Shown here piece by piece: positions 35,172-45,522 of a stretch of DNA of 64,000 nt. Within the stretch, counting starts at the first letter, position 1; each line of letters starts with the position of its first letter. The translations under genes were made by a program, and so were the position numbers. Origin of the DNA: Flavobacterium denitrificans DSM 15936. Its GTDB lineage: Bacteria > Bacteroidota > Bacteroidia > Flavobacteriales > Flavobacteriaceae. The notes beneath the pieces are model-generated. The model did no database searches. It saw only the letters and a list, made by a program, of their open reading frames with translations, and had not been told where the DNA came from. The stretch spans positions 310,001 to 374,000 of the forward strand of contig NZ_AUDL01000004.1 of assembly GCF_000425445.1 (NCBI RefSeq). The letters are read 5' to 3'.

Positions 35172-36554
35172 ATGAAATTCAATATAAAACTCGTTTATAC
35201 ATTTCTGCTGGCATTAGCATTTGTCTCATGCAGTTCTTCTGACGACGACGGAGCTACCCCAGCTTCTCCATACACACAATATGGAGCTTCTTTTGAAAAA
35301 ATGCCAAAGAAAGAAGATGCCATTATTTATCAAGTAAACATTCGTGCTTTTAGTCAGGCTGGAACATTAAAAGGCGTTCAAGATCGATTAACGCAAATCC
35401 AAGAATTGGGTGCCAATGTTATTTATTTAATGCCAATTTATCCAGTCGGGAAAGTGAAAGCTTCTGGAGAGTTAGGATCTCCATATTCTGTAAGAGATTA
35501 TAAAGCCGTAAATCCTGATTTTGGGACTTTGCAAGACCTTCAAACTTTAGTAGAAGAAGCGCACAAAAAAAACATGGCTGTTATTTTGGACTGGGTTGCC
35601 AATCATACTTCTTGGGACAATGCTTGGATTACACAGCATAAAGATTGGTATCAACAAGACGCAAACGGAAACATTATTATTCCTCCAGGAACAAATTACA
35701 ATGATGTAGCGCAATTAAATTTCAACAATACCGATATGAAAAATGCCATGATTGATGCTATGTCATATTGGGTTTACAATGCAAATATTGATGGTTTTAG
35801 ATGTGATTATGCCGATTTTGTTCCGAATAATTTTTGGTCAGATGCAATTTCGAAATTGAGAAAAATCAAGAAAAACCAAAATATTTTAATGTTGGCTGAA
35901 GGTTCAAAAGTAAACCACTTTGCTTCAGGATTTGATTATACTTTCGGATTTAACTTTTTCAGCACTTTGGAGCAAGTTTTTAAAGATGGAAAATCTGCAA
36001 CAACAATCCAAGATTCAAATACAACTGAATATGCCAACAATTACCATACTGAAAACAGAATTGTTAGATATACTATCAATCACGACGTAAACCTTTCTGA
36101 AGGAACACCTTTAGAGCTTTTTGGAGGAAAAAAAGGATCTATTGCAACATTTGTTGTTGCTTCCTATTTAAAATCGGTTCCAATGATTTACAACGGACAG
36201 GAAATTGGCTATGACAAAAGATTAAACTACTTCGCAAAAACACCAATCGATTGGTCAACCGCAGATGCTTCAATGCTTGCCGAATACAAAAAAATCATTG
36301 CTTTCAGAAACACGAGCAATGCCATCAAAACAGGCGAATTTAATGGCTACAGCAGTGATGCAGTAAGTGCTTTTACAATGACAAAAGACGCTGAAAAAGT
36401 TTTTGTTCTTTCTAACTTAACCAGTTCAACCGTTAAACATCTTGTCCCTTCAACTTTAAAAGGAAATTGGAAAGATGCTTTTACAGGAACTGCGGTTACT
36501 GTTGGTTCAGAAATAACGCTTCAGCCTTTTCAATATTTAGTATTGAAAAATTAA
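35172..36554 (+). CDS. GH13 alpha-amylase lipoprotein
   Basis: A 460-residue lipoprotein (FVSCSSSDDDG, Cys near residue 20) of glycoside hydrolase family 13, cutting internal alpha-1,4 glucosidic bonds. The conserved regions are intact: region I DWVANHTSW (about 131-139), region II DGFRCDYADF with nucleophile Asp212, region III MLAEGSK with acid/base Glu243, and region IV INHDVNL with Asp305. The Ser-Asp-rich stretch after the Cys is compatible with display on the outer surface. The catalytic barrel is compact and the C-terminal beta domain is short. It probably plays the SusG role, feeding maltooligosaccharides to the SusC/D pair. Confidence 0.93.
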   Translation: MKFNIKLVYTFLLALAFVSCSSSDDDGATPASPYTQYGASFEKMPKKEDAIIYQVNIRAFSQAGTLKGVQDRLTQIQELGANVIYLMPIYPVGKVKASGELGSPYSVRDYKAVNPDFGTLQDLQTLVEEAHKKNMAVILDWVANHTSWDNAWITQHKDWYQQDANGNIIIPPGTNYNDVAQLNFNNTDMKNAMIDAMSYWVYNANIDGFRCDYADFVPNNFWSDAISKLRKIKKNQNILMLAEGSKVNHFASGFDYTFGFNFFSTLEQVFKDGKSATTIQDSNTTEYANNYHTENRIVRYTINHDVNLSEGTPLELFGGKKGSIATFVVASYLKSVPMIYNGQEIGYDKRLNYFAKTPIDWSTADASMLAEYKKIIAFRNTSNAIKTGEFNGYSSDAVSAFTMTKDAEKVFVLSNLTSSTVKHLVPSTLKGNWKDAFTGTAVTVGSEITLQPFQYLVLKN

Positions 36555-36578
36555 TTCCAAAGCAACTTTAAATAAATT

Positions 36579-38783
<2,205 letters not shown>

Positions 38784-38807
38784 ATTTTGGTTAGTTAGGT
38801 AGTAAGT

Positions 38808-38846
38808 AAAAATGGCACATGAAATTTTCGTGCGCCATTTTTTGTT
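38808..38846 (+). terminator. Terminator of the alpha-glucan locus
   Basis: An imperfect stem built on AAAATGGCAC and GTGCGCCATTTT, followed by T residues, 25 bases after the GH97 stop. Confidence 0.75.
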
Positions 38847-39084
38847 TTTTGAAAAGATAATAGAATTATTAAACTTTCCTGTCCAGTCCATATGAAACTT
38901 ATATACGTATTCTAAGAAAGCAACCGTTTTCAAATTCAAAAGTACAATATTTTGTTTTTTTTATATACAATATTTTGTTTTTTTTATATATTAAATTATT
39001 TTTCGTATCTTTGCTAGATACAAAAAAAAATCTCTGCGTCAACAGAGATAGAGGTTACACAAGGGATATGTAATTTACACAATT
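38847..39084 (+). promoter_or_regulatory. Upstream region of the XRE-ImmA module
   Basis: A non-coding AT-rich stretch. A 23-bp unit (start TACAATATTTTG) is repeated exactly in tandem at 38943-38965 and 38966-38988. TATCTTTG at 39006-39013 is a perfect -7 box, although no TTG lies at the usual distance (the nearest, inside the repeat, ends 28 bases upstream). Downstream of the expected start are a small hairpin (ATCTCTG/CAGAGAT, 39030-39049) and the 12-bp CACAAGGGATAT motif (39058-39069), which recurs inverted before the second gene. Confidence 0.6.
39058..39069 (+). promoter_or_regulatory. Candidate operator CACAAGGGATAT, copy 1
   Basis: It lies 15 bases before the first gene of the module. 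The exact reverse complement occurs at 39734-39745 before the second gene. The match extends to TTACAC on one side with one base gained in the second copy. It could be a site for the HTH protein of the module. That is an inference from position. Confidence 0.5.
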
Positions 39085-39723
39085 ATGGTACAAACACAAT
39101 TATTGGGCGAAGATAGTAATTCTTCAAGAAGAATGCAAGGAAAAAGATTACTTGCTGATTATGACAATTGCAAATTAGAACTTTCAAAAGAGCTGGGTTT
39201 ATTATTTAAAACCTTTGAATCAGCTTTAAAAAGCACAAGCGAAGACCTTTTGAATTATAAGGTGCAATTTAGGTCAAGGACTTTAGAGGCTTCTATAATG
39301 CAAAGCTATTTTGCAGAATATTTACAAGCTAACTTTGCAAACAAAGCTTTTTATGGTAAATACAAGAGGTTGGTCTTAAGAGCTAACGGCTATCTTATTT
39401 TATTCAAAAAACTTAATAGCAAAGGCTACCCTATGAACATTAAAACGGTGAATGTTCAATCTATTCTAAATCAAAATCAAGTACTTGATTTATTTGCGGA
39501 TAGCGATTACAATGATGAGCCAATATTATATTTTGGCTATCAAAAAAACAGATTTAACGAATATGTAAATCCGCAACTCATTTATATCGATGATAATGAA
39601 ATTAAGTTTTCAATATCAACTGATGATATGGATTCAGGACTTTACGTCAATAAAGTTGATGATAAACCAGTTGGGGTATCTCCAACACTTAAAAATAATA
39701 CTAACATTAAAAAAGCAAATTAA
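39085..39723 (+). CDS. Uncharacterised 212-residue protein, partner of an XRE-ImmA gene
   Basis: I do not recognise this family. It has no signal peptide or membrane helix and should be cytoplasmic. Residues 20-60 are helical and charged (KRLLADYDNCKLELSKELGLLFKTFESAL). The middle contains QFRSRTLEASIMQSYFAEYL and FYGKYKRLVLRANGYLILFKKL, a basic-aromatic stretch. The C-terminal half is beta-rich (MNIKTVNVQSIL, EPILYFGYQ, PQLIYIDDNEIKFSI), and the last 25 residues look disordered. No nuclease, kinase or acetyltransferase motif is evident. It is followed after 48 bases by the HTH-metalloprotease gene and preceded by its own -7 box, so the two form a small operon. A toxin or sensor role is possible but unproven. 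Confidence 0.75.
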   Translation: MVQTQLLGEDSNSSRRMQGKRLLADYDNCKLELSKELGLLFKTFESALKSTSEDLLNYKVQFRSRTLEASIMQSYFAEYLQANFANKAFYGKYKRLVLRANGYLILFKKLNSKGYPMNIKTVNVQSILNQNQVLDLFADSDYNDEPILYFGYQKNRFNEYVNPQLIYIDDNEIKFSISTDDMDSGLYVNKVDDKPVGVSPTLKNNTNIKKAN

Positions 39724-39733
39724 TTTATAACCA

Positions 39734-39745
39734 ATATCCCTTGTG
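39734..39745 (-). promoter_or_regulatory. Candidate operator, inverted copy 2
   Basis: ATATCCCTTGTG is the exact reverse complement of 39058-39069. It lies in the 48-base gap, 26 bases before the second gene of the module. Confidence 0.5.
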
Positions 39746-39771
39746 TTAATCTTAATTAAACTAAAAAAAAT

Positions 39772-40836
39772 ATGAACCATAGACAATTAACTTTTGCTCG
39801 CGAGCTAAGAGGATACAGTCAAACCGACTTATCCAGTTCAATTAAAGGTTTATCCCAATCGAATTTGTCTAAATTTGAAAAAGGATTATCTGTATTGTCA
39901 GAAGAAGTGCAGAAAAAGATTATTGACTTTTTAGATTTTCCTGTTGAATTTTTTGATAGAAAAATTACTAGCTCTATTGAAAATGGGAATTATAGAAAAA
40001 GAGCCTCAGTTACAAAATCAGATATTTTAAAATTTGAAAATAGATGTAAGATATTAGGATATTTGATTGATGAAATGTCTGAGTCAATAGAATGGCCAGA
40101 CTTTAATTTATCTCCTTTAAATGTAGAAGAAGGATATTCTCCTAGTTATACGGCAAATTATAATCGTAAAGTTTTGGGACTCAAAAAAGATGAACCAATT
40201 AATAACATTTGTTCACTCCTAGAAAAACACGGAATTATTATTTACGAAATTGATGCTTATGACAAGTTTGATGGTATATCTTTTTTTACCGACAAGGGTT
40301 TTGCCGTGATCGTAGTAAATAAAAGCTTTTCAAATGACAGGAAAAGATTTACAATTTCTCACGAATTAGGACACATTCTTTTACATAATGAAAGTAATTT
40401 CCCAATATCTGATTATAGGGATGAAAAAACAAAAGAAAGGGAAGCAAATGAATTCGCAAGCGAGTTTTTGATGCCTGCTAATGAAATTAAAAACGCCTTA
40501 AGAGGTATTACATTGAGTGAAGTTGCTAAATTAAAAGGGTATTGGCTAACTTCAATGGCTTCTATTATTAGACGTGCAAAAGATTTAAAATGCATTAACG
40601 ATGATCGATATACTTATTTTATGATAGAAATGAGTAGAAACGGATTTAACAGAAAAGAACCTGTAGAAGTTCCAATTGACAAACCTCAATGTTTTAAAAA
40701 TGGATACTTATTATTTAAAAACGAACTACTCTTTGATGAAGATGATTTTGTAATTGCTATGTCTTTACCTAAAGACATTTTAAATGAAATTTTTTATTAT
40801 GACAAAGTAGTTAAGCTTAAGGTATTAAAGAATTAA
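39772..40836 (+). CDS. XRE-family HTH/ImmA-IrrE metallopeptidase fusion
   Basis: A 354-residue cytoplasmic protein. Residues 1-63 form an XRE helix-turn-helix (ARELRGYSQTDLSSSIKGLSQSNLSKFEKG). The middle and C-terminal parts hold an ImmA/IrrE (COG2856, DUF955) zinc peptidase domain with the motif HELGH (His197, Glu198, His201) and the downstream EREANEFASEFLMP block (about 222-235) with the third ligand. Relatives include ImmA, which cleaves a phage-type repressor, and IrrE, which cleaves DdrO after DNA damage. Fused HTH-peptidase proteins are often found in toxin-antitoxin-like pairs. A 90-residue tail after the peptidase is unassigned. All catalytic residues are present, so it should be active. 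A strong terminator follows. Confidence 0.93.
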   Translation: MNHRQLTFARELRGYSQTDLSSSIKGLSQSNLSKFEKGLSVLSEEVQKKIIDFLDFPVEFFDRKITSSIENGNYRKRASVTKSDILKFENRCKILGYLIDEMSESIEWPDFNLSPLNVEEGYSPSYTANYNRKVLGLKKDEPINNICSLLEKHGIIIYEIDAYDKFDGISFFTDKGFAVIVVNKSFSNDRKRFTISHELGHILLHNESNFPISDYRDEKTKEREANEFASEFLMPANEIKNALRGITLSEVAKLKGYWLTSMASIIRRAKDLKCINDDRYTYFMIEMSRNGFNRKEPVEVPIDKPQCFKNGYLLFKNELLFDEDDFVIAMSLPKDILNEIFYYDKVVKLKVLKN

Positions 40837-40842
40837 TATTTT

Positions 40843-40872
40843 AAAGGGTATCTAAAAAAGATACCCTTTTTT
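40843..40872 (+). terminator. Terminator of the XRE-ImmA module
   Basis: AAAGGGTATCT pairs with AGATACCCTTT across a short A loop and runs into T residues, six bases after the stop. Confidence 0.92.
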
Positions 40873-40993
40873 ATTTTTCAAATTTAAATGATTATCAAAA
40901 TATAATCCAAAACTATAAAAATATTTTGTTGAAAAAACTATATTATTAGATGAGTTGACAAGTACGATTCTTTCTTCTTTCTGTAAATTAAAT

Positions 40994-43900
40994 CTACTCC
41001 TCAAACAACTCCATCAACTCCAACGCACGTTTTATAGACTTCACATTTTCAAAAGTCAATAACAAACGTAATCCATTAACGGTTTGTTTTTCTTTCATTT
41101 TGCAGATATTGCTGTGCTTCTGAACAAAATTCAGAACATTTCTAAACTTCACCGATTGATAATAATCTGATTGTTGATCGGATACGAAATATCCAATCAT
41201 TTTGCCTTGTTTCAAGACTAATTTCTCGATTCCGACTTTCGTTGCAATCCATTTTATTCGGATGCTGTTCAATAAAGAAACCGCTTGTTTTGGCAACGGA
41301 CCAAAACGGTCAATTAGTTTTTTCTCGAATTCCTGTAAACCAGTTTCGTCTTTTATCGCGCCCAATTCGTTGTATAAAACCAAACGCTCTGAAACGTTAT
41401 TGATATATTCATCTGGGAATAATAATTCGAAATCGGCATCGATTTGAATGTCTTTTACGTATTCTTTTGTATCGATATCATTTTCTTCCGGATATAAATC
41501 TTTGAATTCGTTTTCCTTCAATTCTTCAATCGCTTCGTTCATGATTTTTTGGTACGTATCAAAACCAATTTCATTGATGAAACCGCTTTGTTCACCGCCT
41601 AATAAATCTCCAGCACCACGAATTTCAAGATCTTTCATTGCGATGTTGAAACCGCTTCCTAATTCGCTGAATTGTTCCAAAGCCTGAATACGTTTTCTAG
41701 CATCCTCGGTCATCGAAGAATACGGCGGACAGATAAAATAACAGAATGCTTTTTTGTTGCTTCGTCCTACTCGACCGCGCATTTGATGCAAATCTGATAA
41801 TCCGAAATTATTGGCATTGTTGATGAAAATGGTGTTGGCATTTGGAACATCTAAACCACTTTCGATGATTGTAGTTGCTACCAAAACGTCAAAATCTCCG
41901 TTCATGAAACCTAACATCAATTCTTCGAGTTTGGCGCCATCCATTTGTCCGTGACCAATTCCGACTCTTGCATTTGGAACCAAACGCTGAATCATTCCTG
42001 CGACTTCTTTTATATTTTCGATTCGGTTATTGATGAAGAAAACTTGTCCGTTTCTTTGAATCTCATACGAAATCGCATCACGGATAATTTCTTCATTAAA
42101 ACCAACAACATTCGTTTCAATAGGATATCTGTTTGGCGGAGGCGTCGTAATTACCGATAAATCACGCGCTGCCATTAATGAAAACTGAAGCGTTCTCGGA
42201 ATTGGCGTTGCCGTTAATGTCAACGTATCGACATTGGCTGCAATGGTTTTTAATTTATCTTTTACGTTTACTCCAAACTTTTGTTCCTCATCAACAATCA
42301 ATAAACCTAAGTCTTTAAAAACTACATTTTTGTTGACCAATTGATGTGTTCCAATAACAATATCAAGTTTTCCTTCTGCTAAATCTTTTAAAGTCTGCGT
42401 TTTTTGTTTTGCGGTTCTGAATCGGTTTAAATAACCAATAGAAACCGGCATATCTTTCAAACGTTCTGAAAAAGTTCTGTAATGTTGGTATGCCAAAATA
42501 GTTGTCGGAACTAAAACGGCAACTTGTTTGCTATTATCAACCGCTTTAAAAGCAGCACGAATCGCAACTTCTGTTTTTCCAAAACCAACGTCACCGCAAA
42601 CCAAACGATCCATTGGGCGATCGCTTTCCATATCGGCTTTTACTTCTGCTGTCGACTTCATTTGGTCTGGTGTATCTTCGTAAATAAACGAACTTTCCAA
42701 TTCGTTTTGCAAGTAACTATCAGGTGCAAATTGAAAACCTTTTTCCAAACGTCGTTTTGCATACAACTGAATTAAGTTAAAGGCAATATGTTTGACGCGC
42801 GCTTTGGTTTTTTGTTTTAAAACTTTCCAGGCGTTCGAACCTAATTTATAGATTTTAGGAGGCGTTCCGTCTTTTCCGTTGTATTTGGAAATTTTATGAA
42901 GCGAGTGAATGCTCACATACACAATATCATTATCGGCATAAACCAATTTAATGGCTTCTTGTGTTTTTCCTTCGACCTGAATTTTCTGCAAGCCGCCAAA
43001 CTTTCCAATTCCGTGATCGATATGTGTTACATAATCGCCAACGGAAAGTGCGGTCAATTCTTTAAGCGTGATGTTTTGCTTTTTAGAATAACCGTTTTTG
43101 ATGTTGAATTTATGATAACGCTCAAAAATCTGATGATCCGTATAAGCCGTTATTTGGTTTTCTTCATCAATAAAACCTTGGTACAAAGGCAATACAATGG
43201 TGTTATATTGTTTTCGGATATTTTCTGAATTGGCTTCGTCTAAACTTTCAAAAATATCATGAAAGCGTTTTGCCTGCGTTTCATTCGAACAGAACAAATA
43301 ATTTATATATCCATTAAAATGATTCTCGCTCAGATTATTCAGCAATAAATCAAATTGTTTGTTGAAAGATGGTTGAGGCTGAATATGAAATTCGAATTTC
43401 TTAGTGGTTTTATAAACAGGTCTTGAAGCCAATTCTACAACTGAAAAATCCAAAGATCTTTTTATAAATGACGCCTGATTCAAAAACAATTGTTCTGGCG
43501 TAGCGTGTTTTATTTCTTTCGAAAGTTTCTCAAAAGCTTCTTCTGCCCTTGCAAATTGTTTGTCCAGCTGACTAAAAAGTCCTTCGGTATTTTGAATAAA
43601 TAGAACTGTTTTCTCTGCAATATAATCTAAGAAACTTTCACGGTTTTCTTGAAAAAGTTTATTTTCAACATTCGGGATAATCGTAATCTTCTTGTGTGTT
43701 TCGACCGATAATTGTGTTTCAACATCAAAAGTTCTGATGCTGTCTACTTCGTTTCCGAAAAATTCAATTCTATACGGATGATCATTTGAAAAAGAAAAGA
43801 CATCGACAATTCCCCCACGAACTGAAAATTCGCCGGGTTCTGTAATAAAATCTACTCTTTTAAATTCATATTCAAACAAAACTTCGTTGATAAAATCAAT

Positions 43901-44359
43901 CGAAATTTTATCGTTTAAAGCTACTTTTAAAGTGTTTTTATCCAGTTCTCTTCTCGTAACTACTTTTTCAAAAAGCGCTTCTGGATAAGTAACAATTACG
44001 GCTGGTTTTTTTCGGGAATTGATTCGGTTTAAAACCTCAGCGCGAAGCAGAACATTGGCGTTATCCGTTTCATCAATTTGATACGGACGACGAAATGAAG
44101 CCGGATAAAACAAAACATCTTGCTCGCCTATCATTTGTTCTAGATCATTCAAATAATACGCCGCTTCCTCTTTATTGTCTAAAACAATCAAAAAAGGCAG
44201 TTCGGTTTTCTTGAAAACAGAACGAATTATAAATGAAACGGCAGAACCAAGCAATCCGCTTAGGTTCATTTTGATTTGATTTCCTTCTAGCAGACTAGTT
44301 GCAATCTGCTGAGCTTTTGGCAAATTGTCGTAGGTTGTATATAAAGCGTTTTTACTCAA
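40994..44359 (-). CDS. mfd: Transcription-repair coupling factor
   Basis: A 1121-residue DNA translocase that removes stalled RNA polymerase and recruits UvrA to lesions. In order it has a UvrB-like N-terminal module (about 1-330), the RNA-polymerase-interacting domain (about 440-510, LSVGDYVTHIDHGIGKFGGL), the helicase motor with Walker A (VCGDVGFGKTE, about 585-597), DEEQ box (LLIVDEEQKFG, about 690), TATPIPRTL and the RNAP-translocation motif, and the C-terminal D7 domain. The start appears to be TTG at 44359: no ATG lies upstream in frame, and the family N-terminus begins here. The TTGA overlap with the upstream lipoprotein stop suggests coupling. The next ATG would remove 30 residues. 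Confidence 0.96.
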   Translation of the reverse strand: MSKNALYTTYDNLPKAQQIATSLLEGNQIKMNLSGLLGSAVSFIIRSVFKKTELPFLIVLDNKEEAAYYLNDLEQMIGEQDVLFYPASFRRPYQIDETDNANVLLRAEVLNRINSRKKPAVIVTYPEALFEKVVTRRELDKNTLKVALNDKISIDFINEVLFEYEFKRVDFITEPGEFSVRGGIVDVFSFSNDHPYRIEFFGNEVDSIRTFDVETQLSVETHKKITIIPNVENKLFQENRESFLDYIAEKTVLFIQNTEGLFSQLDKQFARAEEAFEKLSKEIKHATPEQLFLNQASFIKRSLDFSVVELASRPVYKTTKKFEFHIQPQPSFNKQFDLLLNNLSENHFNGYINYLFCSNETQAKRFHDIFESLDEANSENIRKQYNTIVLPLYQGFIDEENQITAYTDHQIFERYHKFNIKNGYSKKQNITLKELTALSVGDYVTHIDHGIGKFGGLQKIQVEGKTQEAIKLVYADNDIVYVSIHSLHKISKYNGKDGTPPKIYKLGSNAWKVLKQKTKARVKHIAFNLIQLYAKRRLEKGFQFAPDSYLQNELESSFIYEDTPDQMKSTAEVKADMESDRPMDRLVCGDVGFGKTEVAIRAAFKAVDNSKQVAVLVPTTILAYQHYRTFSERLKDMPVSIGYLNRFRTAKQKTQTLKDLAEGKLDIVIGTHQLVNKNVVFKDLGLLIVDEEQKFGVNVKDKLKTIAANVDTLTLTATPIPRTLQFSLMAARDLSVITTPPPNRYPIETNVVGFNEEIIRDAISYEIQRNGQVFFINNRIENIKEVAGMIQRLVPNARVGIGHGQMDGAKLEELMLGFMNGDFDVLVATTIIESGLDVPNANTIFINNANNFGLSDLHQMRGRVGRSNKKAFCYFICPPYSSMTEDARKRIQALEQFSELGSGFNIAMKDLEIRGAGDLLGGEQSGFINEIGFDTYQKIMNEAIEELKENEFKDLYPEENDIDTKEYVKDIQIDADFELLFPDEYINNVSERLVLYNELGAIKDETGLQEFEKKLIDRFGPLPKQAVSLLNSIRIKWIATKVGIEKLVLKQGKMIGYFVSDQQSDYYQSVKFRNVLNFVQKHSNICKMKEKQTVNGLRLLLTFENVKSIKRALELMELFEE

Positions 44360-44955
44360 TTTACTGATAAATTTGGATCTACTTTAGCGCTCGGAATTGC
44401 TCTTGTTGTATCTAACATTCTAAGGAAATCTTCCTCTCCCTGCTCCTTTGGAATTTTGGCCTTCTCGACAATTTTGTCCATTTGTCTTTCCAGTGAAATG
44501 ATCTCTTTGTTAATTTCGCCAATTAAAAAAGTTACTTTATCATCTGGAACTGTACTCAGATTAATAAATAAATCCATCATTTTAACTTTGGTAATCAAAA
44601 TTGAAATTCGGCTTTTTATAGCCGGCTGATTTAATTCTGCCGGAATATTATTGTTCAAAGCCATAGCCTTTTTTGAAATCGCTTTTGACTTTTTTTGAAA
44701 TGCACCGATTGTTCTTCGTGGTTTTTCTCCAAGTTCTTTTAAAAATTCGCGCCATTCATTCCATGTGCTGGCATTTTTTTCTGCAGCTTCATTAATTGGC
44801 TCGTCAATAAAGATCCATGCTTTATTGATATTATTGAAGATTTTCTCATTCTTTTTGGCTACTTTTTGTTGTTCTGCAAGGCGTTTTGCATTTTCATCCT
44901 GACAAGATTGCAGCACAAAGACCAAAAGTAAAAAGAGCGCTATTTTATATTTCAT
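44356..44955 (-). CDS. Predicted lipoprotein of unknown function, coupled to mfd
   Basis: A 199-residue exported lipoprotein. The signal peptide ends LQSCQDE, giving a clear lipobox with Cys near residue 18. The rest is highly charged and mostly helical (residues 25-60 and 115-175), with no recognised domain. The start at 44955 was chosen over an in-frame ATG at 44967 because a -7 box at 44982-44975 places the transcript start almost at 44967. Its stop TGA overlaps the mfd start codon by four bases, so the two are probably co-transcribed. No functional link to repair is evident. Confidence 0.75.
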   Translation of the reverse strand: MKYKIALFLLLVFVLQSCQDENAKRLAEQQKVAKKNEKIFNNINKAWIFIDEPINEAAEKNASTWNEWREFLKELGEKPRRTIGAFQKKSKAISKKAMALNNNIPAELNQPAIKSRISILITKVKMMDLFINLSTVPDDKVTFLIGEINKEIISLERQMDKIVEKAKIPKEQGEEDFLRMLDTTRAIPSAKVDPNLSVN

Positions 44956-44974
44956 TTGATAAAACATTAAGCTG

Positions 44975-44982
44975 CAAAGTTA
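44975..44982 (-). promoter_or_regulatory. -7 box of the lipoprotein-mfd unit
   Basis: On the minus strand this reads TAACTTTG, matching TAnnTTTG. It decides the lipoprotein start at 44955, with a leader of about 13 bases. No clear -33 partner is seen. Confidence 0.5.
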
Positions 44983-45494
44983 CGAAGTAAATTTACAATT
45001 TCGAATTCTGATTTTTGCCAAAGATTCTCTAAATCATTGTCATTTTTTTGCCACAGATTTGAAGAAAACCGCTGAACTTTGATAAAGAATTGCTGACTTA
45101 ACAATGCTTAGAGGAAATCGAAAGAATAATTTGAAAAAGGATTTTCTTTAAAATCTTTGCGACTTTGCGACTTTGCGACTTTGTGAGATTAAACATAAAG
45201 CTTTTTGTTTCAGCAACCAGAAATTTGCACGCAAAGGCGCAGAGGCGCTAAGGTTTTGCATTTATTTTTTAAGGTTAAGAAAGTTAGATCGAATTGACTG
45301 AATTAAAATGATTTTCTTTTTACGATTTAAACAAGAGAAATAAACTTTTCTGCCAATTTTTCAAAGGCACAAGGGCACACTCCTGCAGACACAAAGACAC
45401 ACCTCTGAAAAAGAGAATTATCCAACAAACAAACTTTTTCATTATTGAATTTATAATTTATGATTCTAAAAAACGTACGTAATTGCGAAAACGT
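44983..45494. other. Repeat-rich intergenic region between divergent genes
   Basis: No gene is supported. It holds the third copy of the GCCACAGATTT repeat (from 45050), a run of four TTTGCGAC-like units (45155-45185), a CGCAAAGGCGCAGAGGCGCTAAGG stretch (about 45230-45252) and an AAGGCACAAGGGCAC stretch near 45364. These look like degenerate short repeats scattered in flavobacterial intergenic DNA, not regulatory sites of the flanking genes. Confidence 0.5.
45155..45185. repeat. TTTGCGAC tandem short repeat
   Basis: The unit CTTTGCGA is repeated three times and followed by CTTTGTGA. The same unit forms the arms of the hairpin at 25170-25205. Confidence 0.65.
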
Positions 45495-45502
45495 TATATT
45501 TG
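45495..45502 (+). promoter_or_regulatory. -7 box of the threonine dehydrogenase gene
   Basis: TATATTTG matches TAnnTTTG. It sets the transcript start near 45509 and supports the ATG at 45523 over an in-frame ATG at 45460. No TTG lies at the usual distance upstream. Confidence 0.5.
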
Positions 45503-45522
45503 TCTCTCTAAAACTCACACAG

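Noticed and set aside
38784..40993. Prophage or integrative element around the XRE-ImmA module
   Set aside because: No integrase, transposase, tRNA target or flanking direct repeat was found, and only two genes are present.
41202..43228. Plus-strand open frames opposite mfd
   Set aside because: They lie inside a full-length, motif-complete mfd and have Ser/Phe-rich products with no recognisable domain.
45155..45185. Short tandem repeat as a possible CRISPR or phage-derived array
   Set aside because: Units are eight bases without spacers, so there is no repeat-spacer structure.
45460..45522. N-terminal extension of the threonine dehydrogenase
   Set aside because: The extension would begin before the -7 box at 45495, and the Rossmann fold starts at once from the ATG at 45523.
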